A stretch of 64,000 bases of DNA from an uncultured Prevotellaceae bacterium (GCA_947167515.1 CAMVIM010000003.1:1-64000), one strand, 5' to 3'. Shown: positions 7,354 to 15,640, counted from the stretch's first letter. The notes: generated by a model not told the origin, from the letters alone. A program made the numbers and translations.

Positions 7354-10300
7354 TCATTGTGGGTCGAGCATCTGCATCACTTCACGCACATTGGCGGCGT
7401 TCGCGCCCCCGTCGTGCAGGATGATGTTCGCCACCACCACGATGTCCGTCACGTCCACGCTGCCGTCACCGTTCACGTCGGCTGCCACCGCGTCGAACGA
7501 CTCGCTCGCATGGCCCAGAATGCCGTTGGCGATGCCCACAATGTCCGTCACGTCGATGACACCGTCACCGTTGGCATCACCCGGGATGCTGTTGCGCACG
7601 GTCAGCACACAGGTCACATCGGCTGGCGAGATTTTCTTCTCCGCCGTGGTCGTCAGGTTGATGCTGGAGAGGCTCACCTCGTACTCACCAGCCTCCATGT
7701 TCTCCGCTGCCTCCAGAGTCACGTTGATGACTGCACCCTCGTTGCCCGTGATGCTCTCCACCTCGGTGGAGTACATGAGCACCTTATATACATTGGCCTC
7801 TCCCGGCTTGCTTGCAGTCAAGGTGTGGTCAGCGCACCGCTCTGTCTTCGTCACGATGTACTTCCCCTTGCTGTTCTTCGCGATGCTCACGCCTGCGGGC
7901 AAGGTGAGGTCGAACTGGATGGCGGTGATGTCCTCCGTGTTGCTCATGTTCACGGGCAGCACGACTTGTCTGCCGCGAAGCACTTGGGTGTCGGTGACGG
8001 CCAGCGTGTTGTTCTTGGACCATTCGTCCACCACCGTCAATGTTCCCTTCACATACGTCATCTCATAGTTGGCAGCCTCTGCACCTGACACATTGATGTC
8101 GTAAGTGCCGACAGGGCTTTCAGTGGTTGCCTCGCATGTGAAGGTGGGCTGTGCGGTCAGCACGGTTGCATCATCGTCACCCCAAAAACCTTCGTAGGAA
8201 GCCGTGAAGGCAGGATTCTCCTCACCCACATTCTTGGTGGCATTGTTAGCCGTGATGGTCAGCGTAGCCTTTGCAACCGTCAGCGTGAACTCCTTGCTGA
8301 AAGGCTTGTATTCGTCGTTGCCAGCTTGAGTGGCGGTGATGGTGGCAGTGCCTGCACCCAGAATGGTGAGGGTGTTGCCGTTGATGGTTGCCACATTCGT
8401 GTTACCACTTGTCCATGTGAGGGCTAAACCTTCTGTGGTTGTTGTTGGCAAGGTGTAAGAAGCATCACCGTAGGTCATGGATGGCAGGGATGCCAGTTCC
8501 AGTGACTGTTCTTCCTGTGGGGCAGCTGCCTCCATAATGCCACCCTTGAAAACATCTTCTGTCCAACCAGCAGCAATATAAGCATCTTTTGTGCCGTATG
8601 GGACAGTTAAGGTACATGTGGAGGAAATGTTTTTGAATGCCGAATTACCAAAGGCAAAAGGTTCTTCTATCTTGGAAACAATGGAGGTAAGGCTGCTACA
8701 GCCTGAGAAAGCATCATTGACAATGTTTCTGACGCTGTTAGGAATAGTTAAGGAAGTCAAACCGCTACAGCCTGAGAAAGCAAAGGAGCCTATGGCTGTT
8801 ACGCTTTCTGGAATAGTCACAGAAGTCAAGTTTACACAATTTTGAAAGGCTTGGCTGCCTATAAATGTCACGTTATTTGGAATCGTTACAGAGGAAAGGC
8901 TTCCGCATCCCATGAAGGCTCCTGTTTCAATTTTTTCCACTTTGTTGGATATGGTTATGGAAGCCAAACCGCTACAATCCTGGAAGGTGTAAGAACTAAT
9001 GGAAGTGACGCCGTTGGGGATAGTTACAGAGGTCAGTCCGCTACAATTACGAAACGCATGAGAACCGATAGATGTTACGCTGTTAGGAATGGTCACGGAG
9101 GTCAGGCCTTTACAGCAATAAAAAGCAAAATTGCCAATAGATGTTAAACTGTTAGGAATGGTCACAGAGGACAAACCGCTGCAATTCACGAAGGCATAGG
9201 AACCTATGGATATGACACTGTTTGGAATGTCCAAACCCTTCACTTCTTCTCCGTTCAGATAAAGATGACCGGCAATGGATAAAGGATTGCATGTGGCATC
9301 TGAAAAAGAAATATTGGACCAAGCAGCAATATCTGTTATATGTACAGAGGTCAACTTGTTACATCTGTTGAAAGCATATTTGTCAATCGATTTAACTCCG
9401 TTGCCAATGGAAACGGAGGTTAGGGCAGTGCAATTTGAGAAAGCATATCCATTGATGGATATGACGCTGTTCGGTATAGTCACGGAGGTTAGGTCGCTAC
9501 AATAACTGAAAGCCTCTTTGCCGATGGTTGTGACGCTGTTTGGGATGGAGGTGTTTTTACAGCCTATCACTAAAGTATTAGTGGCTGTTTCGATAATAGC
9601 GTTGCAATTATTACGAGAATCATATATTGGATTCCCTTCTTCTACGTGGATGGATGATAACCAACTTCTGAAAGCATACCTACCAATGGATGTGACTTTG
9701 CTTGGTATAATTATAGAGGTTAGCTTACTACAAGCATCGAAGGCATTTTCACCGATTGAAGTAATGTTTCGAGGAAGATTGATACTTGTTAAACTTGCAC
9801 AATTGTAAAATGCTCCTTCTCCTAACGATATAAGTCCATCTGGTAGGTTGGCAATTTCCAGACTCTCGCAGTCTTCGAAGGCCCAATCCCCAATTGATTC
9901 TACGTTTCTAGGTATAGTAATAGATTTCAGTAATGAACAACCTATAAAAGCCTCATCTCCAATAGTACGTAGTCCCAAAAAGTATTGTAATTCGTTGAAG
10001 ACTTGAATTTTTTTATTACCAGAAAACGCATCACCTATACTCTTAACAGATGCAGCCTCCTCCATGCTCAATTGGCCGTCCTTATTCGTGTCCCATTTGA
10101 AAACACAAATCGACTTCACATTAGTATCAGCGAAAGTAATGTTTGGAACAACTTCCACAATTCCCCCCTTGAACACATCTTCCGTCCAACCTGCAGCAAT
10201 GTAGGCATCTTTCGTGCCGTATGGAACTGTCAAAGTACATGTGGATGATATATTATCGAATGCAGTATATTCAAAAGTGAAAGGAGTCTCTATCTCTGAG

Positions 10301-11628
10301 ATTACGGATGTCAAGCCGCTGCAACCAGAGAAAGCATAAGAGCCGATGCTGGTCACGCTGCTGGGGATGGTCACGGAAGTCAATCCTGTGCAATAATAGA
10401 ATGCATTAAGTCCTATTGTGGTTACACCACCAGGGATGGTGATGGAGGTTAATTCGGTACAGCCGACGAAAGCATCAGACCCCACTTTCACCACTCCGCC
10501 GGGAATCTTTGTCTTTTTGCATCCAACAATTAATGTATTTGAAGACTTCTCAATAATTGCATTGCAGCCATTTCGTGAATCATAAGTGAGATTCCCCTCT
10601 TGAACATCGATTGTTGTTAAACCGCTACAAAAATTGAAAGCACCGCCACCGATGCTCGTCACACTGCTTGGTATGGTTATAGATGAAAGACTTATGCAAT
10701 TCCAAAAAGCAGATGAAGAAATCGTTGTTACACCATTGGGAATAATTAAAGTGGTCAAACCAGTGCAAGTATCAAAGGCACTAACGCCAATTGTCTTTAC
10801 ACTATTGGGAATAGTGACAGATGTCAAGTTTGTACAGCCAGTGAATGCCGTTTCTCCGATAGATGTCAATTTCGTGAAGTATCGTAATTCATTAAACGAA
10901 GTGATCCTAGTATTACGTTTGAACACAGTGCCGATACTTGTCACTGAAGCAGCCTCAGCCTCACTTAGTTCTCCGTCTCTGTCTGTATCCCAATTGGTGA
11001 CACAAATAGCCTTGACATTGGCATCAGCAAAATTGATGTTAGATTTAGGTACTTCTACTATACCGCCTTTGAATACACTTTCCGTCCATCCAGCAGCGAT
11101 GTATGCACTCTTTTTCCCATATGGTATTGTTAATTTGCAGGAAGAAGAAATACCGGAAAATGCACCAGTATTAAAGGCGAAAGGAGTCTCTATCTCTGAA
11201 GTGACAGAAGATAAATCACTGCATTGCGAGAAAGCATTTTGACCTATTGATGTGACACTATTGGGAATAGTTATGGCAGTAAGGAATACACAATTATTGA
11301 AGGCCATAGTGCCAATAGAGGTGATACTGTTAGGGATGGTGACCTTTCGCACCCCAGTATAATTGAAGGCCCAATTCCCAATGGATATGACAGAATAATC
11401 AACTCCTGAATAAGTTACCGTTTCTGGTATGGTGACAGAACCTTGAGGATTACCGCATACTCCCGTGCCACTTCCAACCTGAACAGTCTTATCTACCTCA
11501 CTAATGATTTTGAAACTTATGATATCACCTTCAGAGGTATTTGCTGTAAATGTGTCACCATTGGCAGCCTTGACGTGTACACTCAACAGGATACACACCA
11601 ATACAAAAAGAACGTTTTTTTTCTTCAT
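7354..11628 (-). CDS. Giant BspA-like leucine-rich repeat protein with cohesin-like and dockerin-like modules
   Basis: Exported surface protein of about 1424 residues with a signal peptide (MKKKNVLFVLVCILLSVHVKA). Residues about 40-1045 are BspA-type repeats built on the theme TSIG-AF-C-LTSVTIPNSV. Two calcium-binding loops interrupt them, NWDTDRDGELSEAEA and KWDTNKDGQLSMEEA. The phrase YIAAGWTE-VFKGGI closes three repeat blocks, a sign of internal duplication. Next come an Ig-like/MBG stretch (about 1050-1205, TLTITANNATKNVGEENPAF), a cohesin-like domain (about 1215-1345) and two dockerin-type loops (GDANGDGVIDVTDI, ADVNGDGSVDVTDI). BspA relatives bind host matrix proteins or other cells. 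The start at 11628 begins the signal peptide; frame codons upstream lie in the leader. The repeat DNA is AT-richer than the part encoding the C-terminal modules. Confidence 0.88.
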   Translation of the reverse strand: MKKKNVLFVLVCILLSVHVKAANGDTFTANTSEGDIISFKIISEVDKTVQVGSGTGVCGNPQGSVTIPETVTYSGVDYSVISIGNWAFNYTGVRKVTIPNSITSIGTMAFNNCVFLTAITIPNSVTSIGQNAFSQCSDLSSVTSEIETPFAFNTGAFSGISSSCKLTIPYGKKSAYIAAGWTESVFKGGIVEVPKSNINFADANVKAICVTNWDTDRDGELSEAEAASVTSIGTVFKRNTRITSFNELRYFTKLTSIGETAFTGCTNLTSVTIPNSVKTIGVSAFDTCTGLTTLIIPNGVTTISSSAFWNCISLSSITIPSSVTSIGGGAFNFCSGLTTIDVQEGNLTYDSRNGCNAIIEKSSNTLIVGCKKTKIPGGVVKVGSDAFVGCTELTSITIPGGVTTIGLNAFYYCTGLTSVTIPSSVTSIGSYAFSGCSGLTSVISEIETPFTFEYTAFDNISSTCTLTVPYGTKDAYIAAGWTEDVFKGGIVEVVPNITFADTNVKSICVFKWDTNKDGQLSMEEAASVKSIGDAFSGNKKIQVFNELQYFLGLRTIGDEAFIGCSLLKSITIPRNVESIGDWAFEDCESLEIANLPDGLISLGEGAFYNCASLTSINLPRNITSIGENAFDACSKLTSIIIPSKVTSIGRYAFRSWLSSIHVEEGNPIYDSRNNCNAIIETATNTLVIGCKNTSIPNSVTTIGKEAFSYCSDLTSVTIPNSVISINGYAFSNCTALTSVSIGNGVKSIDKYAFNRCNKLTSVHITDIAAWSNISFSDATCNPLSIAGHLYLNGEEVKGLDIPNSVISIGSYAFVNCSGLSSVTIPNSLTSIGNFAFYCCKGLTSVTIPNSVTSIGSHAFRNCSGLTSVTIPNGVTSISSYTFQDCSGLASITISNKVEKIETGAFMGCGSLSSVTIPNNVTFIGSQAFQNCVNLTSVTIPESVTAIGSFAFSGCSGLTSLTIPNSVRNIVNDAFSGCSSLTSIVSKIEEPFAFGNSAFKNISSTCTLTVPYGTKDAYIAAGWTEDVFKGGIMEAAAPQEEQSLELASLPSMTYGDASYTLPTTTTEGLALTWTSGNTNVATINGNTLTILGAGTATITATQAGNDEYKPFSKEFTLTVAKATLTITANNATKNVGEENPAFTASYEGFWGDDDATVLTAQPTFTCEATTESPVGTYDINVSGAEAANYEMTYVKGTLTVVDEWSKNNTLAVTDTQVLRGRQVVLPVNMSNTEDITAIQFDLTLPAGVSIAKNSKGKYIVTKTERCADHTLTASKPGEANVYKVLMYSTEVESITGNEGAVINVTLEAAENMEAGEYEVSLSSINLTTTAEKKISPADVTCVLTVRNSIPGDANGDGVIDVTDIVGIANGILGHASESFDAVAADVNGDGSVDVTDIVVVANIILHDGGANAANVREVMQMLDPQ

Positions 11629-11705
11629 AATATATAAATGTTTTGGTTGACATCTACGTTTGCCTCCACCAGTCCCAAACAAAGGCATTTATATATACAC
11701 ACAAG

Positions 11706-11814
11706 AAGCGTGGAACTGTATGTCCACATCTTCAAGGTGGGGGCCCTGAGAATTGCCCGAAGTAATAAGATGATTGTTTTAGCAGTTCCACGCACAATGC
11801 GTGAAGCCGCTATG
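11706..11814 (-). ncRNA. Structured 5' leader element, copy A
   Basis: Leader of the BspA-like gene on the - strand. Read on the + strand, GCGTGGAACTG (11708-11718) is the exact complement of CAGTTCCACGC (11783-11793). The second of these can instead pair locally with GCGTGAA (11800-11806). The middle strand therefore has two exclusive partners, as in attenuators or riboswitches. A second copy with the same end motifs, order and nearly the same length lies at 49700-49806 before the other cassette. I do not recognise a described RNA family. Confidence 0.55.
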
Positions 11815-11915
11815 TTCACTCTTAATTACTTCGAGAGGGCTTTAAGTAGCACACGAGCCGTCTCAAACATTCTTTGCAATGATTGAAATTTCTCAGGTTT
11901 CCACCTTGCAAGAAA

Positions 11916-11965
11916 GAGCATAACGCTTCTATTTTACCAATAAGGCACGGCACCGAAGTACCGCA
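11916..11965 (-). repeat. Conserved 50-base early-leader segment, copy A
   Basis: This segment matches 49860-49909 at 47 of 50 positions. On the transcribed strand it includes CGGTAC-TTCG-GTGCCG, a stem with a UUCG tetraloop. In the other copy the stem changes only to wobble pairs. It lies directly downstream of the predicted transcription start. Confidence 0.7.
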
Positions 11966-11996
11966 CGGGACGGTGCACAAGGCACCATCTTGGCGG

Positions 11997-12028
11997 CAAA
12001 GTAACGGAAAATGTGGGAAACATCCAAA
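11997..12028 (-). promoter_or_regulatory. Cassette A promoter
   Basis: On the - strand, TTTG (12025-12028) is followed after exactly 20 bases by TTACTTTG (11997-12004), a good Bacteroidota promoter. Predicted start is near 11990, giving a 5' leader of about 360 bases. The cassette B promoter has the same boxes and spacing. Confidence 0.7.
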
Positions 12029-12072
12029 CTTTTCCCAAACTTTTTGAAGACGGAGGCAAAAAAGGCACAAAA

Positions 12073-12103
12073 AAGGCACAAAGCCGTGGGGACTTTGTGC
12101 CTT
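12073..12103 (-). terminator. Hairpin upstream of cassette A promoter
   Basis: AAGGCACAAAG and CTTTGTGCCTT form an 11-bp stem with a nine-base loop CCGTGGGGA, and the - strand reads into a T run. It would end the DUF2442 transcript. The same stem and near-identical loop recur at 50007-50033 before cassette B, so it appears to be part of the conserved unit. Confidence 0.75.
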
Positions 12104-12194
12104 ATATTTATAATATATATGCATATGCCTCTGTGTTGTGATGCTACATAGGCATTTTTTTAATGAGTTACGTGTCTATTATAAAAAACTCAAG

Positions 12195-12431
12195 TTATGC
12201 AGCAGTTCCGATGTCCCATAAATACTCTGGAGCAAAGTCTGCTCCATTCTCCCATTCGATAGTGTTGAATTTGATGGAGAATTTTTTGAAATAATCAATA
12301 TCTCTCAAAGGAGCAAAAACGGAGCCATTCAAGGACTGACTCAAATCCGCAATCCTCGTCTCTCCATTGTTGAACAGCAACTTCACTCGATAGCCATCCA
12401 AATAGGTCGCTTCAATCACTTCGATAAACAT
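12195..12431 (-). CDS. DUF2442 protein
   Basis: Small protein of 78 residues beginning MFIEVIEATYLDGYRVKLLF and containing the DUF2442 hallmarks FNNGETRIADLS, F-PLRD, and a tail with WENGADFAPEYLWD. It follows the DUF4160 gene after seven bases, so the two are one transcription unit. Such pairs are common in bacteria and archaea and have been discussed as possible toxin-antitoxin-like modules, but no activity is established. The AT-rich composition and location next to cassette A suggest an accessory origin. Confidence 0.8.
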   Translation of the reverse strand: MFIEVIEATYLDGYRVKLLFNNGETRIADLSQSLNGSVFAPLRDIDYFKKFSIKFNTIEWENGADFAPEYLWDIGTAA

Positions 12432-12438
12432 GGTACAA

Positions 12439-12696
12439 TCATTTAAGAGGTTCTATCTTATCAAGAGGTTCTCCCTTCTGTGCTTTCTCCCAGTTCTTCA
12501 TCAACTCTGCACGATGTTCCTCAAGCCATTCCAATATCATACGCAATGCCCTGCCTGGCATTTCGCCCTTCACAATGCCATCTTTGATGTTGACAATAAT
12601 CTTATAGTCACCATACCATGCATGAAAATGTGGTGGTTGATGATCTGAAAAGTTCATCCAAATGTAAATTCCATAAAAAAAACTAATCTGCGGCAT
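12439..12696 (-). CDS. DUF4160 protein
   Basis: Small protein of 85 residues beginning MPQISFFYGIYIWMNFSDHQ. The family motif PPHFHAWYGDYK is clear, followed by the usual helix-rich C-terminus (ALRMILEWLEEHRAELMKNW). Length is normal. It is the first gene of a two-gene unit with DUF2442. The function is unknown; a toxin or antitoxin role is only a suggestion from the pairing. No promoter of the TAnnTTTG type is obvious upstream. Confidence 0.8.
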   Translation of the reverse strand: MPQISFFYGIYIWMNFSDHQPPHFHAWYGDYKIIVNIKDGIVKGEMPGRALRMILEWLEEHRAELMKNWEKAQKGEPLDKIEPLK

Positions 12697-12853
12697 ACAA
12701 TATAAAGATTACTAATTACACAGAAATGGCATATTCCGAAGAACATTTGCAAATTAACCACTTTTTTTATTATCCACCAAACATTTAGGAAACTTTTTTG
12801 GGCTCACCTGCAAAATCCAGTGTTTAGAATAGGAACAAAAACCAAAAAGAACT

Positions 12854-12988
12854 CTCACGTCAGTATGTACCGGACTTACAGTCCTTACAAGATGTGAGGC
12901 GCCTATTTTTCCTCTTGAGCCAGCTCACGGATAAAAATATCCACCTCGCATCTTTGTCTCTTACAGAGCCTTCACATACTGACGTGAG
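12854..12988. repeat. Structured element bounded by 15-bp inverted repeats
   Basis: CTCACGTCAGTATGT (12854-12868) is the exact reverse complement of 12974-12988. Inside are GGACTTACAGTCC and a pair GATGTGAGG/CCTCGCATC that fits with one mismatch, so the 135 bases can fold into a nested structure. It could be a small non-autonomous mobile element or a structured RNA. No transposase is nearby. Confidence 0.6.
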
Positions 12989-13070
12989 CAAAAACACCGC
13001 TTCGCTAAAAAACTATTTATGCCATAATAAAATCATCCCAATCATCGTTTTAACAATAAAAAATCACTCT

Positions 13071-13316
13071 ATGAATTACAATATTTCAAAACTTGCAGAT
13101 ATCAACCCGGGACTGGCTACAGAACTCAAACAAAAGTGTTACAAAGTCGTAGGCGAGGTTTTTGCCACCATGATGGCTGTGTTTTGGAACAAAACCGTTC
13201 TGTACTTCTGGATTGTGCAAGAGCTCGCTCTTAAGCACAAGACTGGAAGAACAGGACGTTGGGCTGAAGGCCACAGACATCATGAGTGGTGTTTTTTATT
13301 GTTTTTTTCTTTATAA
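13071..13316 (+). pseudogene. Possible degraded small gene (GxxExxY-like start?)
   Basis: An open frame of 82 codons begins MNYNISKLADINPGL and continues ELKQKCYKVVGEVFA, a plausible natural N-terminus resembling starts of GxxExxY-type proteins in Bacteroidota (from memory, not checked). After about residue 35 the sequence becomes odd (FWNKTVLYFWIVQELALKHK, then GRTGRWAEGHRHHEW) and lacks the G..E..Y motif, as if truncated and scrambled. It may be a remnant rather than an active gene. Confidence 0.3.
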
Positions 13317-13479
13317 CAATCTGAAAACAAACACAGGAATCTACGAGTGAGCCTAGAAATTTCTTGCTTTGATGCCTTTCGGCATCCTCCCTTTTCGGGT
13401 CGCCATGTCTTCACGCTTCTCGCAGGCATCATCTCACGGTTCTGTCAGTCGTTACTTCGAGGGAAATGACGAGTGACAG

Positions 13480-13620
13480 CCCGAGGTTGATACGGGTGCG
13501 AGTGAGAGGTTGATGCGGGTGACAGGGTGAGGTTGATACGGGTGTGAGATGGAGGAAGACACGAGTGCAAGAACGTGGTGGATACGGGTGTGCGATGGCG
13601 GTGGATACGGGTGTGCGTTG
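13480..13620. repeat. Degenerate tandem repeats GGTTGATACGGGTG
   Basis: The phrase GG(T)TG(G)ATACGGGTGTG recurs at least five times with variable spacing between about 13480 and 13616. It makes a long but low-complexity frame on the - strand (rich in His, Thr, Ser, Pro) that does not look like a protein. Confidence 0.6.
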
Positions 13621-13717
13621 CGTGTAGAGGGGGAAGGGGTGTGAAAACGGTGGTTTTTGTGGTCTTGAGGGGGCGGTTCAGATTGTTCAAATGGTACTTG
13701 CCCGTAGCTTCAAAATC

Positions 13718-13780
13718 GGTCTGAGTCACACCTGTGGATGGGGTGTGACTCAGACCTATGGTAGGGGTGTGAGTCACACC
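13718..13780. repeat. Strong palindromes upstream of der
   Basis: GGTCTGAGTCACACC (13718-13732) is the exact complement of 13742-13756, with a nine-base loop. A third related unit, GGTGTGAGTCACACC (13766-13780), is itself a palindrome with 7-bp arms. GGTGTGA and TCACACC words are thus repeated on both strands just upstream of the der promoter. They may be a terminator or protein-binding sites. Confidence 0.65.
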
Positions 13781-13849
13781 GATTTTGGGGTGGTTGGGGT
13801 TGGTCATTTTGTACGATTGGGAAGGGGTGGGGGAAAAAACTCAAATATA

Positions 13850-13881
13850 TTTGTTTTTTCGCTTACTTAGTCGTAACTTTG
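13850..13881 (+). promoter_or_regulatory. der promoter
   Basis: TTTG (13850-13853), a 20-base spacer and TAACTTTG (13874-13881) give a near-ideal Bacteroidota promoter, 18 bases before the ATG of der. Confidence 0.8.
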
Positions 13882-13899
13882 CACCCAAATCGGTAGATT

Positions 13900-15213
13900 A
13901 TGGCAAATTTAGTGGCAATAGTGGGTCGTCCCAATGTGGGGAAATCGACCTTGTTTAATAGATTGACCAAGACTCGTCACGCCATCGTGAGCGACGAGGC
14001 AGGTACGACGCGCGACCGTCAGTATGGCAAGTGTGAGTGGGGCAACAAGGAATTTTCGGTGGTCGATACTGGTGGCTGGGTGGTGAATTCGGACGACGTG
14101 TTTGAGGAGGAAATTCGTCGCCAGGTGCTGATTGCCATAGAGGAGTGTGATGTGATTCTCTTCATGGTGGATGTGCGCACGGGTGTGACCGACCTCGACT
14201 TGGAGGTGGCTGACATTCTGCGCCGGAGCAAGTTACCCGTGTTTGTGGTGGCGAATAAGGTGGACAGCAACGAATATCGTTACGATGCCGCCGAGTTCTA
14301 CAGTCTTGGATTGGGCGAGCCTCTGTGTGTCAGTTCGCTGACAGGCAGTGGCACGGGCGACCTGTTGGATGCGGTGGTGAAGAGCTTCAAGAAGGAGATG
14401 AGCGAGGCGATAGAAGAGGACATCCCCCGCATAGCCGTAGTGGGCCGTCCGAATGCAGGAAAGTCTTCGATAATCAATGCCTTTCTGGATGATAACCGCA
14501 ACGTGGTGACGGACATTGCTGGCACCACGCGCGATTCTATCTACACGAAGTACGAGAAGTTTGGCTTTAATTTTTATTTGGTCGATACGGCAGGTATCCG
14601 CAAGAAGAATAAGGTGACAGAAGACCTGGAGTATTACTCGGTGATGCGCAGTATTCGTGCCATCGAGAACTCGGATGTGTGTGTGCTGATGGTGGATGCC
14701 ACTCGTGGTATTGAAGGGCAGGACATCAACATCTTCCAGCTGGTGCAGAAGAACCAGAAAGGACTGGTGGTGGTGGTGAATAAGTGGGACTTGGTCACGG
14801 AAAAGTCGAACGAGGCTATCCGTCATTTTGAACGTGCCATTCGCGACCGCTTTGCGCCGTTCACCGACTTCACCATCATCTTTGCTTCGGCTGTGACCAA
14901 ACAGCGCATTTTCAAGGTGTTGGAAGAGGCGCAGAAGGCTTATCAGGCGCGCACCAACAAGGTTTCGACTGCCAAACTGAACGAGGTGATGCTGCCCATC
15001 ATCGAGGCCACTCCGCCGCCATCGCTCAAGGGCAAGTATATAAAAATAAAATATGTGATGCAGATACCAGACACGCGTGTGCCTTCGTTTGTGTTCTACG
15101 CCAACCTGCCGCAGTATGTGAAGGAGCCTTACAAGCGTTTTCTGGAGAATCAGATACGTGAGCACTGGAACTTCAAAGGCACACCTATCAACGTGTATAT
15201 CAGACAAAAATAG
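13900..15213 (+). CDS. der: Ribosome biogenesis GTPase Der (EngA)
   Basis: Essential GTPase with two tandem G domains that acts in assembly of the 50S ribosomal subunit. The first P-loop is GRPNVGKST at residues 8-16 and the second GRPNAGKSS at about 182-190. DTGG, NKVD, DTAG and NKWD are all present. The C-terminal KH-like domain ends PINVYIRQK. At 437 residues it has the normal length. It has its own strong promoter. The lipoprotein gene follows 37 bases after the stop. It is the second Era-like GTPase in the window besides Era. Confidence 0.97.
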   Translation: MANLVAIVGRPNVGKSTLFNRLTKTRHAIVSDEAGTTRDRQYGKCEWGNKEFSVVDTGGWVVNSDDVFEEEIRRQVLIAIEECDVILFMVDVRTGVTDLDLEVADILRRSKLPVFVVANKVDSNEYRYDAAEFYSLGLGEPLCVSSLTGSGTGDLLDAVVKSFKKEMSEAIEEDIPRIAVVGRPNAGKSSIINAFLDDNRNVVTDIAGTTRDSIYTKYEKFGFNFYLVDTAGIRKKNKVTEDLEYYSVMRSIRAIENSDVCVLMVDATRGIEGQDINIFQLVQKNQKGLVVVVNKWDLVTEKSNEAIRHFERAIRDRFAPFTDFTIIFASAVTKQRIFKVLEEAQKAYQARTNKVSTAKLNEVMLPIIEATPPPSLKGKYIKIKYVMQIPDTRVPSFVFYANLPQYVKEPYKRFLENQIREHWNFKGTPINVYIRQK

Positions 15214-15250
15214 CCATCTCATGCGCTGGACGAATCGGAGAGAGAAACAA

Positions 15251-15640
15251 ATGCGATGGTTGAAACTTTTAGCCGTACTCCTTGTGCTGTGCCTTCCTGC
15301 ATGCCAGGAAAAGTCGGGCGGACCGGCGCATACGTTGAAGGAGGCTCTGGAGGCTCTGGAGAAGGAGGACTACGATGCCTACTTGCGGTGTGTGGATTTC
15401 GGAACGGAGATGGATTCGATGCAGGTGGCTTGTATGCGTCAGGTGCTTCGTCAACATGTGGGTTGGCGGCGCTTGAAGTGCCCGTCGGTGGTTTCCATCG
15501 ACATGATAGACAGCCAGATGCAGGGCGATTCTATCTGTACGGTTTATTATCAGTACACCTTTGCTGACAGCACGAAGGACGTGGGAGCGCAGAAGATGGT
15601 GAGACTGGGGGAGACGTGGAAGATAAGGCTACGAAATTAA
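15251..15640 (+). CDS. DUF4878-like lipoprotein
   Basis: Predicted lipoprotein of 129 residues. The N-terminus MRWLKLLAVLLVLCLPAC has a signal sequence and lipobox ending at Cys18, so the protein should be anchored to a membrane by a lipid. The body (HTLKEALEALEKEDYDAYLRC and later VYYQYTFADSTKD...WKIRLRN) resembles DUF4878/nuclear-transport-factor-like folds that often occur in small lipoproteins. ATG 15251 is chosen because it places the lipobox correctly and is preceded by GGAGAGAG; ATG 15221 is possible. It is probably cotranscribed with der. Role unknown. Confidence 0.75.
   Translation: MRWLKLLAVLLVLCLPACQEKSGGPAHTLKEALEALEKEDYDAYLRCVDFGTEMDSMQVACMRQVLRQHVGWRRLKCPSVVSIDMIDSQMQGDSICTVYYQYTFADSTKDVGAQKMVRLGETWKIRLRN

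Larger units (their letters stand above)
12697..13849. other. Gene-poor, repeat-rich spacer of about 1.2 kb
   Basis: Between the DUF4160 gene and the der promoter I see no well-supported gene. The stretch holds a 15-bp inverted repeat element (12854-12988), a possible gene remnant (13071-13316), degenerate tandem repeats (13480-13620) and strong palindromes (13718-13780). Long reading frames here are repetitive and biased, and I do not accept them as genes. Confidence 0.6.

Noticed and set aside
7252-8088. Long + strand frames opposite the BspA-like gene
   Set aside because: They are antisense shadows of the dockerin-like and cohesin-like coding sequence, rich in His, Arg and Val as expected for complement frames.
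11822-12124. A - strand reading frame of 100 codons across the cassette A leader, sharing SPHGFVPF and LIGKIEALCS with a frame at 49847-50152
   Set aside because: The shared peptide words follow from DNA conservation of the terminator, promoter and leader. The frame crosses the terminator hairpin and the promoter, so it cannot be translated from this transcript as a whole.
12195-12696. Part of a defence island next to cassette A
   Set aside because: Only the two small DUF genes are found; no nuclease, helicase or restriction gene accompanies them.
12894-13070. Upstream extension of the small frame ending at 13316
   Set aside because: The extension lies in the inverted-repeat element; only the part from 13071 has a plausible protein start.
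13445-13807. A 120-codon - strand frame with Thr/His/Pro repeats
   Set aside because: It is built from degenerate tandem repeats and palindromes, with composition unlike a protein, and it covers probable regulatory DNA before der.
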